In this document: positions 8,594 through 17,586 of the stretch, one piece after another
How positions within the stretch are numbered: position 1 is the stretch's first letter
Layout: every line of letters starts with the position of its first letter
NCBI GenBank assembly: GCA_018402565.1
Contig: JAGYIQ010000013.1
Coordinates: 26,455-90,454, forward strand
DNA length: 64,000 nt
Direction of reading: 5' to 3'
DNA from: Pirellulaceae bacterium
GTDB lineage: Bacteria; Planctomycetota; Planctomycetia; Pirellulales; Pirellulaceae
The notes under the pieces: model-generated
The model's database searches: none
What the model was told of the DNA's origin: nothing
Seen by the model: the letters and a program-made list of their open reading frames with translations, nothing else
Program-made: the position numbers and the translations under genes

Positions 8594-9562
8594 ATGGCGG
8601 ACTTTCGCACGCACATTACCTTCAGCACCACGCTGGGCATCGCCTACGGGACGCTCGGCTACCTACAGTACGAATTGCCGTTGGGCAATTGCGTGATCGC
8701 CGGAGGTCTGTGCAGCTTGGCCGGGATGTTGCCGGATCTGGACAGCGACTCGGGGGTCCCCGTACGCGAGTTGAAATTGTTTACGTCGGCCGTGATTCCC
8801 ATGCTGCTGATGGAGCGATTTCAGCGGATGGGCATGAGTCATGCATCGATGGTGGTAGCGGGTGGCGCGATTTATGCGTTCATCCGTTTTTTTGTTTGGG
8901 ACATGTTCAAGAAATACACCAAGCATCGCGGCATGTGGCACAGCTTGCCGGCGGCTTTGATTGCCGCTCTTTTAGCATTTCTATTGTCGTGCAATCCCGA
9001 TATCAGCATTCGGCTGTATCAGTCTTGGGCTGTACTGTTAGGGTTCCTATCGCATCTATTTTTAGATGAAATGTATTCGATCGATGTCAATGGTCGCAGG
9101 TTGAAGAAGTCCTTCGGCACAGCGCTGAAATTCTGGAGTTCGAATGCATGGGCCAACTACACGACCTATGTCAAGCTGATGGCGGTGGCGCTGTTGGCGA
9201 TCAATGATCCGCTATTGCAGCAGGCGTTGGAGTCACCGAATTCGCGGGTACCCGAGTTCGCGCGCAAAACACTGCAATCACTGCAATTTGATGAGTTCAA
9301 GCGTTGGTTGCCGCACGATCATGCCACACATCAAGAATTCAATCAGAAGACCTTATTGCCAATCCATCGCAGTGGCTATGAAACCCCGCGACGCGTTCCG
9401 GCGTCATCCAATGAACCGGGGTCGTTTGTTCAGTGGTTCAATACCTTGACGGGCAGGACGCGTGAACGCTCGCCGGCAACGCCAGATCCCGACGCCGAGG
9501 AAACGTCGATCGAGTCGCGCGAGATGACCGCCGCTCAGCCCAACCCATGGCCGGTCCGTTAG
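8594..9562 (+). CDS. YdjM-like membrane-bound metal-dependent hydrolase family protein
   Basis: 322-residue membrane protein. Seen: opening MADFRTHITFS with a His typical of the family, several hydrophobic helices, the acidic motif GMLPDLDSDSG at about 44-54, and KHRGMWHSLPAA at about 113, matching the LPD-x-D and HR-x-x-x-HS pattern of the YdjM/DUF457 family (PF04307). A third cluster SHLFLDEMYSIDVNG supplies further possible metal ligands. The C-terminal about 130 residues are soluble, hydrophilic and without recognised domains. Family function is not firmly established; a hydrolase role is inferred from the conserved His/Asp residues. Confidence 0.78.
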   Translation: MADFRTHITFSTTLGIAYGTLGYLQYELPLGNCVIAGGLCSLAGMLPDLDSDSGVPVRELKLFTSAVIPMLLMERFQRMGMSHASMVVAGGAIYAFIRFFVWDMFKKYTKHRGMWHSLPAALIAALLAFLLSCNPDISIRLYQSWAVLLGFLSHLFLDEMYSIDVNGRRLKKSFGTALKFWSSNAWANYTTYVKLMAVALLAINDPLLQQALESPNSRVPEFARKTLQSLQFDEFKRWLPHDHATHQEFNQKTLLPIHRSGYETPRRVPASSNEPGSFVQWFNTLTGRTRERSPATPDPDAEETSIESREMTAAQPNPWPVR

Positions 9563-9585
9563 CGTTTTAGTGAGTAATCGACCGG

Positions 9586-9690
9586 CTGCGAGCGCCGTGC
9601 CGCTCACGGTATGACGAGCGGTTGGCGTCGTGCCGCTCATGGATGGACCGGCGGCGAGTGCCGTGCCGCTCACGGCAGCGGCGTTATCCC
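9586..9690. repeat. 33-base tandem repeat, three units
   Basis: The core CGTGCCGCTCA recurs at 9596, 9629 and 9662, a constant 33-base period, inside GC-rich flanks ending ACGG or TGG. Lies between the convergent YdjM-like and dtd genes. No long hairpin or T-run is obvious, so its role is unknown. Confidence 0.8.
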
Positions 9691-9691
9691 A

Positions 9692-10141
9692 CTAGGTGGG
9701 TCCACGGCTGTCCAACACCAGCGTGACGGGGCCATCGTTACAGAGGGTGACTTGCATGTCGGCTTGGAACACGCCGCTGGCCACTACGATTTGCCGCGCG
9801 CGGGCCTGGGCGATGAACTGCTCGTAGAAGTCCTTGGCGATCTCGGGAGCAGCGGCCGCCATGAAGCTGGGGCGTTTGCCTTTGCGGCAATCGCCCAGCA
9901 GCGTGAATTGGCTGATCACCAGCAGTTGGCCGCCGACGTCTGAAACGGCCAGGTTCATCTTGCCGGCGGGGTCGGAAAAAATTCTCAGGCCGCAGACCTT
10001 GTCGACCAGATAGTGCAGGTCATGTGTCGTGTCACCTTGTTGGACACCCAACAGCACAACCAAGCCGTGCTCGATGGAGCCCACGCACTGTTCATCGACG
10101 ACCACCTGGGCGTGGCGAACGCGTTGGATAACCGCTTTCAT
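9692..10141 (-). CDS. dtd: D-aminoacyl-tRNA deacylase
   Basis: 149-residue cytoplasmic proofreading enzyme that removes D-amino acids (and glycine) mischarged on tRNA. Seen: MKAVIQRV start, LLGVQQGDT, the conserved SQFTLLGD motif lining the active site, and the C-terminal NDGPVTLVLDS carrying the Gly-cisPro-like GP motif. Full length for the family (about 145-150). Encoded alone; upstream lies a family B repeat. Confidence 0.96.
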   Translation of the reverse strand: MKAVIQRVRHAQVVVDEQCVGSIEHGLVVLLGVQQGDTTHDLHYLVDKVCGLRIFSDPAGKMNLAVSDVGGQLLVISQFTLLGDCRKGKRPSFMAAAAPEIAKDFYEQFIAQARARQIVVASGVFQADMQVTLCNDGPVTLVLDSRGPT

Positions 10142-10210
10142 GGTTCGAATTGGTCCTTAACGAAGGTGGGCGCAGCGACTAGACTTGCCAGGCAAACGCT
10201 GGGAACAACC

Positions 10211-10416
10211 TAGTGCCTGGTCACCACTTGATTTCGGGGTCGGTGTGGTAAAGGGGTCAGGCGTCAATTGCCGGAACGGCCCTCCGGGTGCTGCGCACAA
10301 TTGGGTGTGGTAAAGGGGTCAGGCGTCAATTGCCGGAACGGCCCTCCGGGTGCTGCGCACAATTGACTCCTGACCCCTTTACCACACGCCAAGTTTTGAA
10401 TGTGACAAAGCATTAG
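10211..10416. repeat. Family B palindromic repeat with internal duplication
   Basis: Begins TAGTGCCTGGTCACC and ends GTGACAAAGCATTAG. Contains GTGTGGTAAAGGGGTCAGG at 10243 and again at 10305 (a 62-base tandem duplication with the GTCAATTGCCGGAACGGCCC core), then the inverse CCTGACCCCTTTACCACAC. Orientation is opposite to the copy at 17138. It fills the gap between dtd and pdxA. Confidence 0.9.
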
Positions 10417-10457
10417 TTCAAACGGCAACTTGTGGAAAGACAATTTCTGAGGCCAAG

Positions 10458-11573
10458 ATGACACAACGGATTGCAATCACGATGGGAGACCCGGCCGGTG
10501 TCGGGCCCGAGGTCATTGTAGCGGCTTATGCCTCGGGGCAATTGTCGGGGGCCGGCACACCGATTCTCCCGGTGGTGTTGGGACATCCCGCCGTGATCGA
10601 GCGGGCGTGTCGTCTTCTCGGGGTAGCGTTGCCGGTGGTGGTCTTGCCGAACTTGCGGGCACTGCAGACGCTGTCGGGTGCCGAGTCGACTGCGGCCATT
10701 TATTGCTTGCCGTGTGTCGATGACGCTGCGGCCGATGTGCCGCCCGGGAAGGTGGATGCTCGGGGAGGCCATGCGGCCTATCAGGCCGTGGCTCGTGCAG
10801 CGGAGCTGGCATTGGCCGGAGAGATCGATGCGATGGTCACGGCCCCGTTGCAGAAGGAAGCGCTGCACTTAGCGGGACATGCATGGCCGGGTCACACCGA
10901 GATGTTGGCGGATCTCTGTGGGGTTCGCTCGGTGGCCATGATGTTGTATCTGCCGCCTTACGATCCGGCGGATCCGACGGTTGCGACTTTGCCGCCACGT
11001 TTGCGTTTGGGCAGCTTGGGATTGGGCGTTGGGCATGTGACCTTGCACGTGGGCATGCGGACGGCGTTGGAACAGATCCGACCGCCGCGGATCCTGGAGA
11101 CTTGCCGGTTGGTGCAACAGGTGATGCAGGGGTTTGCGGTGGCGTACGGCGAGCGTCGGCCGGTGCGATTGGGGGTCGCGGCTCTCAATCCGCACGCCGG
11201 CGAGCACGGTTTGTTTGGCTCGGAGGAGGACGAGTTGATCAACCCGGCGGTCGCGGAGGGCCGAGCGGAGGGTTTGATATTGAGCGATGCCCTGCCCTGC
11301 GACACGCTGATGGTCCGAGCGGCCGCGGGCGAATTCGATGGCATTGTGGCCATGTATCACGATCAGGGGCACATCGCCCTCAAGTTGATGGGCATGCAGC
11401 GAGCGGTGAACATTGCCTTGGGGTTGCCGATTGTCCGCACCAGTGTCGCGCACGGCACGGCCTTCGACCGGGCTTGGCAGGGGACGGCCGACCATCGCAG
11501 TTTGCTGCACGCGGTGCGGGTGGCCAGTCAATTGGTGCCGGTCGGCCGAGGGCTGGCGGATCACAAGTTGTGA
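10458..11573 (+). CDS. pdxA: 4-hydroxythreonine-4-phosphate dehydrogenase
   Basis: 371-residue NAD-dependent oxidative decarboxylase of the DXP-dependent pyridoxal phosphate pathway, producing the substrate condensed by PdxJ. Seen: opening MTQRIAITMGDPAGVGPEV, TAPLQKEAL, the metal-binding GHTEMLADL, NPHAGEHGLFGSEE, MYHDQGHIALK and VAHGTAFDRA motifs, with the three metal-ligand His positions intact. Longer than the about 330-residue E. coli enzyme; extra residues appear around the region 55-95. No neighbouring gene belongs to the pathway. Confidence 0.95.
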   Translation: MTQRIAITMGDPAGVGPEVIVAAYASGQLSGAGTPILPVVLGHPAVIERACRLLGVALPVVVLPNLRALQTLSGAESTAAIYCLPCVDDAAADVPPGKVDARGGHAAYQAVARAAELALAGEIDAMVTAPLQKEALHLAGHAWPGHTEMLADLCGVRSVAMMLYLPPYDPADPTVATLPPRLRLGSLGLGVGHVTLHVGMRTALEQIRPPRILETCRLVQQVMQGFAVAYGERRPVRLGVAALNPHAGEHGLFGSEEDELINPAVAEGRAEGLILSDALPCDTLMVRAAAGEFDGIVAMYHDQGHIALKLMGMQRAVNIALGLPIVRTSVAHGTAFDRAWQGTADHRSLLHAVRVASQLVPVGRGLADHKL

Positions 11574-11645
11574 TTCCCGACCCTGGCGAGTACAATTAGG
11601 GTCTCGCCTCCCCCGTTCCCGCCCCCCACCGACCGGCGACTTGCC

Positions 11646-13313
11646 ATGCTCCACACAAATGCCTCCCCGTGGTTGTTGGTCCTGATTTCCTTGACGCTGC
11701 TGGCGGCTGGTCGTTCAGCGTCTGTCGCCGCCCCGCTGGTGGTGTGGCAGACCGACGGAGAAACAACCGTCGCGGCCGCAGCGGCGTTGGTGCCGGCTCG
11801 GGACGTGGCCAAGCAGATTGATCAAGCCATTGAGCGCCGCTGGGCGGAAGCTGGTCGGGAGCCCGCTCCTTTGACGACGGACCGGGAGTTTGCTCGGCGG
11901 TTGTATCTGGACTTGATTGGCAGCCTGCCGACCGTCCCTCAGCTGGAGTCCTTTGTGGCGGACACTGGCCCCGAGAAGCGATCTGAATTGGTGGAGCGAC
12001 TGTTGTCTTCGCCGGAGCATGCGCAGCACTTCGCGCAGGTGTTCGACACGATGTTGATGGGCCGGCGCGATCGCAAGTTGGGCGAGCGGAAAAAACATGG
12101 GTGGTACGACTATCTGCAGTCGATCTTCGCTGAGAATCGTCCCTGGGATGTGGCCGCGCGGGAGATGTTGTTGGCACGGGCCGAGGGGGAACAACGCGGC
12201 CATGTGTGGTTCTTGTATGAGCGAGAGAACAATCATCAAGCGATTGCCGAGTCGATCGCCAAGTCGTTTTTTGGAGTGGACATCGCCTGTGCGCAGTGCC
12301 ACGATCACTTGGTCGCCGAGGAGATCAAGCAGGCGCATTACTGGGGATTGGTAGGCTTCTTCAAGCGCAGCAGCAACACGCAGACCGATCGAGGGATTGC
12401 GGTTGCCGAGTCGGCGATCGGCGGCTTCGACGATTATGCCAATCCCCTGTTGGGAACGACCGAGAGCTTGGAGTTGACGTTCCTGTTGCGCGGCACGGTC
12501 GAGGAGGCTCGGCCGGAGGATCCGGCCAAACAAGCGGATGACGAGTCGTTGTACGTGGCGATCGAGGGTGAACCCAAGGTTCCCAAGTTTTCACGGCGCG
12601 AGAAATTCGTGACGGAGATCCTGTCCGATCACCCGCTATTGGCTCGAGCGATGGTCAATCGCCTGTGGGGGTTATTGATGGGACGAGGTTTGATCCATCC
12701 CATCGAAAAGATGGACTCGGCGAACCCGCCCAGTCACCCGGAATTGTTGGATCATTTGGCCGAGGACTTTCGTCGGCATGGCTACGATCTGCGGCGGCTG
12801 ATCCGCAGTTTGGTGTTGTCGGATACTTACCAGCGATCATCGCAAGCGGGCGAGGGATCGGTGTCCGAGGAGTTGTTCGCCCAGGGGTTGGTCAAGCCTT
12901 TGGCGGCGGAAGTGTACTTGGAGGCGGCTCGTGTGGCGTTGGGGCCGCCGGTCGCCGCGGGCCAAGAGGATTTGTGGCGGAAGTTGGCGGGTTCGTGGCG
13001 GCAGATGTTTCCCGAGGTGGTGGCGACGGGAGATCAAGCGACCATCGATCAGGCCTTGGGATTGGCCAATGGCCCCGAGTTCCATGTGGCTCTGCAGCGG
13101 GCGGCCGAGGTGTGGGTGCAGGAACAGAGCGAGCGGACGCTGGAGCAGCAGATTGATGTTCTTTATCAGCGATGCTACGGGCGAGCCCCGGCTGCTGAGG
13201 AGTTGGACGTCGTGCGCGACTATCTGGCCGCGCGCGGGGAGCGTTTGGTGGAGGGGTGGGCTCAAGTGTTTTGGACATTGGTGACGGCGCCCGAGTTTCG
13301 CTTCAATCACTGA
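11646..13313 (+). CDS. DUF1549/DUF1553 planctomycete secreted protein
   Basis: 555 residues, beginning with a signal peptide (about 1-30). DUF1549 (about 50-250) is marked by REFARRLYLDLIGSLPT and the haem-like CAQCHDH motif; DUF1553 (about 310-540) by LLARAMVNRLWGLLMGRG and GYDLRRLIRSLVLSDTYQRSS. These families are abundant in Planctomycetes and are thought to be exported, possibly haem-bearing, with unknown function. This version lacks the N-terminal cytochrome and sugar-binding modules seen in larger relatives. A DUF1501 gene follows within 30 bases, the usual partner, so a joint exported complex is likely. Confidence 0.88.
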   Translation: MLHTNASPWLLVLISLTLLAAGRSASVAAPLVVWQTDGETTVAAAAALVPARDVAKQIDQAIERRWAEAGREPAPLTTDREFARRLYLDLIGSLPTVPQLESFVADTGPEKRSELVERLLSSPEHAQHFAQVFDTMLMGRRDRKLGERKKHGWYDYLQSIFAENRPWDVAAREMLLARAEGEQRGHVWFLYERENNHQAIAESIAKSFFGVDIACAQCHDHLVAEEIKQAHYWGLVGFFKRSSNTQTDRGIAVAESAIGGFDDYANPLLGTTESLELTFLLRGTVEEARPEDPAKQADDESLYVAIEGEPKVPKFSRREKFVTEILSDHPLLARAMVNRLWGLLMGRGLIHPIEKMDSANPPSHPELLDHLAEDFRRHGYDLRRLIRSLVLSDTYQRSSQAGEGSVSEELFAQGLVKPLAAEVYLEAARVALGPPVAAGQEDLWRKLAGSWRQMFPEVVATGDQATIDQALGLANGPEFHVALQRAAEVWVQEQSERTLEQQIDVLYQRCYGRAPAAEELDVVRDYLAARGERLVEGWAQVFWTLVTAPEFRFNH

Positions 13314-13342
13314 TCATTGAAATCGGTTTCGAGGAGGATGGG

Positions 13343-14698
13343 ATGGCGAGTAAAAGACGAGGCCCGGGTGATCCGCGGGGGCACGCCAGTCAGCATGAGT
13401 GTGGTGGGCCGGATCATCGGCTGCATCGGCGTTTGTTCTTGGAGGGCTCGCTGGGTTTGACGGCGTCAGCCCTGAGCTTCAGCGGGTTGTTTTCGATTCC
13501 GGCTTATGCTCAGGCCATGCGATCGAAGGCCAAGCGGTGCATCCTGTTGTGGTTGTGCGGAGCGCCCAGCCAGTTTGAGACTTGGGATCCAAAGCCGGGC
13601 ACGCGAACGGCGGGTCCGTTTCGCAGTATCCCCACCTGTTTGCCAGGGGTGCACATCAGCGAGTTGATGCCGCGGTGTGCGACGATCTTGGACAAGATGG
13701 CGATTATTCGCTCGATGAGTACGCAGCCCTCGGAGCACTTTGAGGGGATCGATATGTTGACGCGGGGGCACGCGCCGCGCCCGCCGTTTCAAAGGCCGAT
13801 TTTGGGTTCGATCTTGGCCCAACAGTTGGGCCAATTGGACTCGCCGATGCCGCAGTTTGTGCTCTTGGACCCCTGCCCCGAGGGCAACGAGTTCAAGAGT
13901 TTTAAGGCTGGCAATTGGGCGGGATGGCTGGGGGCGGAGTACGCGCCGGTGCGAGCGGGAGGGACGTATGGTATTCCGAACATCAATCGTCCCGAGCAGA
14001 TTGCCGATGCGGACCACAGCGATCGCATGGCGTTGCGTCGATTCTTGAGTCGCAAGTTCGAGAACGACACCAAGTCAGCGGCGGCCAATTCTTACAATGC
14101 CGTATTCGAGCGCGTGCAAGGGCTGATGAGTTGTGCTCCGTTGTTTGACTTGAGCCAGTTGCCGGCCGAGGATCGCGAGAAATATGGGCCGGGGGCGTTT
14201 GGGTTGCATGTGCTGCAAGCCAGGCATTTGATTGAGAATGGTTGCCCCAGTGTGATGGTGGCCAATGGCATGCCCTGGGATTGCCATGTATTGAACCACG
14301 AGCTGTATCAGATGTTGGTGCCCGAGTTGGACCAAGTGATCTTCCATTTGATCACGGATCTGGAGGAGCGTGGTCTCTTGGACAGCACCTTGGTGATCAT
14401 GATGGGCGAGTTTGGTCGAACGCCGTGGTTGAACGACGCGCGGGGACGCGATCATTATCCCAACGCCTGGTCGTTGGCGTTGGCGGGCTGTGGCATTCGT
14501 CCGGGAGTGGTCCATGGTGCCACGGATGCGGAGGGCTTCACGGTCAGCGAGAATCCGGTCGATCAGGGTCGATTGTTTGCCACGATTTACGCCGCTTTGG
14601 GAATCGACCCACACCAACCGTTCGAATTGCCGGAAGATTTTCCGGTATTTCATCGGGTGGAGGAAAACGCCGAACCGGTACGCGAGGTTTTGTTATGA
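13343..14698 (+). CDS. DUF1501 family exported protein
   Basis: 451-residue protein. Seen: twin-arginine-like leader HRRLFLEGSLGLTASALS within the first about 50 residues, then the DUF1501 landmarks CILLWLCGAPSQFETWDPKPG, DKMAIIRSMST, RGHAPRPP and MMGEFGRTPWLNDARGRDHYPNAW, resembling the alkaline-phosphatase/sulfatase fold. The ATG at 13343 follows GAGGAGG at 5 bases, which decides the start over a reading from 13256. Follows the DUF1549 gene and overlaps the WD40 gene by ATGA. Biochemical function of the family is unknown; export is inferred from the leader. Confidence 0.9.
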   Translation: MASKRRGPGDPRGHASQHECGGPDHRLHRRLFLEGSLGLTASALSFSGLFSIPAYAQAMRSKAKRCILLWLCGAPSQFETWDPKPGTRTAGPFRSIPTCLPGVHISELMPRCATILDKMAIIRSMSTQPSEHFEGIDMLTRGHAPRPPFQRPILGSILAQQLGQLDSPMPQFVLLDPCPEGNEFKSFKAGNWAGWLGAEYAPVRAGGTYGIPNINRPEQIADADHSDRMALRRFLSRKFENDTKSAAANSYNAVFERVQGLMSCAPLFDLSQLPAEDREKYGPGAFGLHVLQARHLIENGCPSVMVANGMPWDCHVLNHELYQMLVPELDQVIFHLITDLEERGLLDSTLVIMMGEFGRTPWLNDARGRDHYPNAWSLALAGCGIRPGVVHGATDAEGFTVSENPVDQGRLFATIYAALGIDPHQPFELPEDFPVFHRVEENAEPVREVLL

Positions 14699-15810
14699 AC
14701 ACCAAGGTCAGCGGATCCGCCGAACGGATCAAACGGTTGAATGTGCCGACGGCCGTATTGGGAATCGATCTTTCGCCCGATGAAGGCTGGGCCTATGTCG
14801 CCACTTTCGCTGGCGTGGGTCAGTTGAACATGGAAAGTGGCGAATACGAGTCCCTGTATGGGCACGACAGTTACGCCTCTGGGGTGTTTCACATTCCGGA
14901 GACTCAGCAGTTGGTTTCGTCGGGGTACGACGGGCAGTTGCGGTGGTTCGATTTGCAGCAGCGAGAATTGATTGAGACGGTGGCGGCGGCCGACTTTTGG
15001 ATTTGGGACATGGCCTGCTTGCGACGGCCGGGCCAGAGCCCATTGTTGGCGACGGCGTCGGGCCAGTACTTGGCCGGGGACTACGAGTACCGGCCGCGTC
15101 CCAGCCAGCAGCCGAACGTCAAGGTTTGGGAGGCGGCGACACGGAAGTTGTTGCATCAGTTCACCATGCTGCCCCCGGTTCAGGCGGTGGCACTGAGCCC
15201 GTGTGGGACTCGGGTGGCGGCCGCGAATCTGATGGGCGATGTGTGTGTTTGGGATCTGACGGTCGGCGACCTGGCCGCGACCCGCGAGCCGGATTGGAAA
15301 TGGCAGACGCCCGATTTTACGGCGTTTGGTGTGATCAAGAGTCATTGCCAAGTGGGCGGGATTTATGCGGTGTCGTTCACGCCGGACAGTCAGCAGGTGA
15401 TTGTGGCGGGAATGGGGCCGATGGTTGATCCCATGGCGGGGAATGGCCGTCAGCGCTGGCAAAAATTCTCGTTGTTGGCGGGGCAAGCGGACCAGAAGAC
15501 GCAGTCTAAAGACGACCAAGTGGGCGAGGGGCTGATGGAGGCCTTGGCGGTTCATCCCGCGGGTGAGGCCTTTCTGATGTCGGGCAGATTGCGAGGGGGT
15601 GCATTTAACACGGGCGTTTTCTCGCTCGTTAATGGCGACTTAATGTACGGGTTCAAGACGGATTCTCGTGTTACCCAGGCAAGATTCATGGCGGATGGAC
15701 GAATGGTGTTGGCGGGCACCCTGAGTCAATCGGCCGATGCTGATCGACAATTCGGGGTCGTGGATGTTTTTGCCTCGCCCGTAGTTGACGCCGGTACCTC
15801 CGGGGGGTAG
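14695..15810 (+). CDS. WD40-repeat beta-propeller protein
   Basis: 371 residues without a signal peptide, composed of repeating beta-propeller blades such as VLGIDLSPDEGWAYVATFAG, HIPETQQLVSSGYDGQLRWFDLQ, VQAVALSPCGTRVAAANLMG followed by VCVWDLTVG, and VSFTPDSQQVIVAGMG. A scaffold or interaction role is likely. The start overlaps the DUF1501 stop (ATGA), so it is translationally coupled. WD40 proteins often accompany DUF1549/DUF1501 genes in this phylum, suggesting a shared pathway, but the lack of an export signal leaves its compartment uncertain. Confidence 0.82.
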   Translation: MNTKVSGSAERIKRLNVPTAVLGIDLSPDEGWAYVATFAGVGQLNMESGEYESLYGHDSYASGVFHIPETQQLVSSGYDGQLRWFDLQQRELIETVAAADFWIWDMACLRRPGQSPLLATASGQYLAGDYEYRPRPSQQPNVKVWEAATRKLLHQFTMLPPVQAVALSPCGTRVAAANLMGDVCVWDLTVGDLAATREPDWKWQTPDFTAFGVIKSHCQVGGIYAVSFTPDSQQVIVAGMGPMVDPMAGNGRQRWQKFSLLAGQADQKTQSKDDQVGEGLMEALAVHPAGEAFLMSGRLRGGAFNTGVFSLVNGDLMYGFKTDSRVTQARFMADGRMVLAGTLSQSADADRQFGVVDVFASPVVDAGTSGG

Positions 15811-15881
15811 CCTAAATGTTTGGAAAGGCTGATGACCCGAAGGTACGGCCACTGTTCCCCATTTACATCGGAGACTTCCGC

Positions 15882-16004
15882 ATGCGTTCGTTGATTGCTT
15901 TGTTGGCTTTGGCCTTCTGTGTTTCGGTTGGTTGTGATTCGGGCGCCGCCCCTAAGGCTGATCCACCGGCTGCACCGGCTGCTGATGCTCCTAAGGCTGA
16001 GTAG
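15882..16004 (+). CDS. Small predicted lipoprotein (40 aa)
   Basis: Short secreted peptide: MRSLIALLALAFCVSVGC signal ending at a putative lipidated Cys18, followed by a 22-residue Ala/Pro/Asp-rich tail (GAAPKADPPAAPAADAPKAE). GGAG lies about 10 bases before the ATG and a strong terminator follows. Such tiny Ala/Pro lipoproteins are common in planctomycetes; function unknown. Ser at -3 is unusual for a lipobox, so processing is uncertain. Confidence 0.72.
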   Translation: MRSLIALLALAFCVSVGCDSGAAPKADPPAAPAADAPKAE

Positions 16005-16051
16005 TTTCAATTGAATTGACTGCATGGTCAGCATGCGGACGATTGCCAAAT

Positions 16052-16090
16052 AAAAAGCCCCCGTGCGTCAGACGTCACGGGGGCTTTTTT
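16052..16090. terminator. Bidirectional intrinsic terminator
   Basis: Stem AAAAAGCCCCCGTG / CACGGGGGCTTTTTT around a 10-base loop, with T-runs on both strands. Serves the small lipoprotein gene (+) and the convergent gene at 16161 (-). Confidence 0.92.
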
Positions 16091-16160
16091 ATGTCAGGCC
16101 TGGCTTGTTTGCCTAGCTTGTTTGGCTGGGGAAATGCCGAGTCGCGATGCGTCCGCTGAA

Positions 16161-16856
16161 CTACGCCGGCTCTTGCTCGACCCCAAGCCGTAAGCAGAAT
16201 TCACTGAACAAGCTGCGGTAGTCATTGGTCGTGGAATGAACGTGTTCGGCTTCCGAGAGGAAGCGAATGTCTTCACAGCACTCGATTCCGTTTTTCTCCA
16301 GTGTGAACTCGAATTGCTCCAGTGGGCTGCCGTACATGATCAGCAGTTTGTGTTCATCCAATTGAACTTCTTGGGGTCGGCCTTGATTCATCACGGCGAT
16401 CCCGGTGCAGCCGTCGTTGAGGATCAGGTCCTCGTATTCCCAGAGTAGGCTGACCAATACTGGCGTGTCGATGTGTTCGCGGTACAGGTCTTCATGGTCG
16501 CCGGCTTGGCTGTCGTGGCTGGTCTCGAGGACCACATCCACAACTGGCCCGAGCTTTTCGACCAATTGAATAAACGTGTGGAACAATGTTTTCCGGGACA
16601 CGGCAGCCATGATCACCGGCACGCGGGTCTGGTTCTCTTCGTCCAGATAGACGTCGTGGCGATATCCCTGTTGCGGCTGTATTTTCAAGTCGTAGGCGGG
16701 ACGGACAGCGTCGGTCAGTTCGAAGTCACCATACGACTTGACATCCAAATGGGCAGCCAATTCGTTGGGAGAAATCGTGGCGAAGCTATTCATCGGTAGT
16801 TGGTTCCGTTCATCGTCAGATGAAGGATCGGTATAAAAACGTTCCATGAAACCCAT
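16161..16856 (-). CDS. Hypothetical cytoplasmic protein
   Basis: 231 residues, acidic, with no signal peptide or membrane segment. I do not recognise the family. Visible: MGFMERFYTD start, a central alpha/beta region (RVPVIMAAVSRKTLFHTFIQLVEKLG; VVDVVLETSHDS), then LLWEYEDLILNDGCTGIAVM and an acidic C-terminus with ECCEDIRFLSEAEHVH. The composition suggests a globular enzyme or adaptor. The start is chosen at 16856; a reading from 16886 adds ten residues. Single-gene unit ending at a bidirectional terminator. Confidence 0.7.
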   Translation of the reverse strand: MGFMERFYTDPSSDDERNQLPMNSFATISPNELAAHLDVKSYGDFELTDAVRPAYDLKIQPQQGYRHDVYLDEENQTRVPVIMAAVSRKTLFHTFIQLVEKLGPVVDVVLETSHDSQAGDHEDLYREHIDTPVLVSLLWEYEDLILNDGCTGIAVMNQGRPQEVQLDEHKLLIMYGSPLEQFEFTLEKNGIECCEDIRFLSEAEHVHSTTNDYRSLFSEFCLRLGVEQEPA

Positions 16857-17137
16857 GGCAGTTTTCCTAATTGGTGGCGGCGACAATCGGCAGTTACGGC
16901 AGTCGGTCGGGTCAGACCTTCACCGTATTCACCAAAAAATCTAGGCCATCGAAACTCGTAGTTGAGGGAAAACTTAAGGGCTTGAGCCAATTCAGGGTGT
17001 TTTTACCGAAATCCTTCTTTCTCGGGTCCATGCGACCGGCACAATCCGCACAAGCAGTGGTGACCGGGCTTGCCAACCGTGACGGGAGCGTCTCGATTGC
17101 TGCCGCCGAGCGAGAGGGCGTCCCCGTATGTCGGCCT

Positions 17138-17278
17138 AGTGCTTTGTCACAGCCAAAACTTGGCGTGTGGTAAAGGGGTCAGGCGTCAATTGTGCGAAGC
17201 ACCCGCAGGGCCGTTCCGGCAATTGACGCCTGCCCCCTTTACCACACCGATCCCAAAATTGGATTGTGACAAAGCACT
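17138..17278. repeat. Family B palindromic repeat, complete copy
   Basis: Outer inverted repeats AGTGCTTTGTCAC (17138) and GTGACAAAGCACT (ending 17278). Inner inverted repeats GTGTGGTAAAGGGG(T)CAGGCGTCAATTG and its inverse with minor differences flank the core TGCGAAGCACCCGCAGGGCC. The whole element could fold as a long cruciform or hairpin. Confidence 0.92.
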
Positions 17279-17314
17279 CGGTTGGCAAACACGGGGAGCC
17301 TGAGACTCGGCTGT

Positions 17315-17353
<39 letters not shown>

Positions 17354-17586
17354 GAGGCACTGGGCAAGCGGCCAACTTTACCACCCTGCCCTGCCCCGAC
17401 TTGGGCAAACTTGGTGGGAATGGGGCCAATCGAGTCGGGGTTGGGCTCAAGGTGCCGGTTGGCGAAACTTTGTCGGGGGGACGTGCTTCAGAATTTTGGC
17501 AAGATCGATTAAGGTAGAACGAATCAGACCCAGGGGACGCGGTTGAGTCGGCGGGACAAGCATTTTTTCGGCAAGGGACGTGGAGC

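Noticed and set aside
8185..9200. Possible CRISPR array at the family A repeats
   Set aside because: The repeated unit fills the entire period, no unique spacers separate copies, and no cas genes occur in the window.
14242..14694. N-terminal extension of the WD40 protein into the DUF1501 gene
   Set aside because: It lies wholly in another frame of DUF1501; the ATGA overlap at 14695 gives a natural start.
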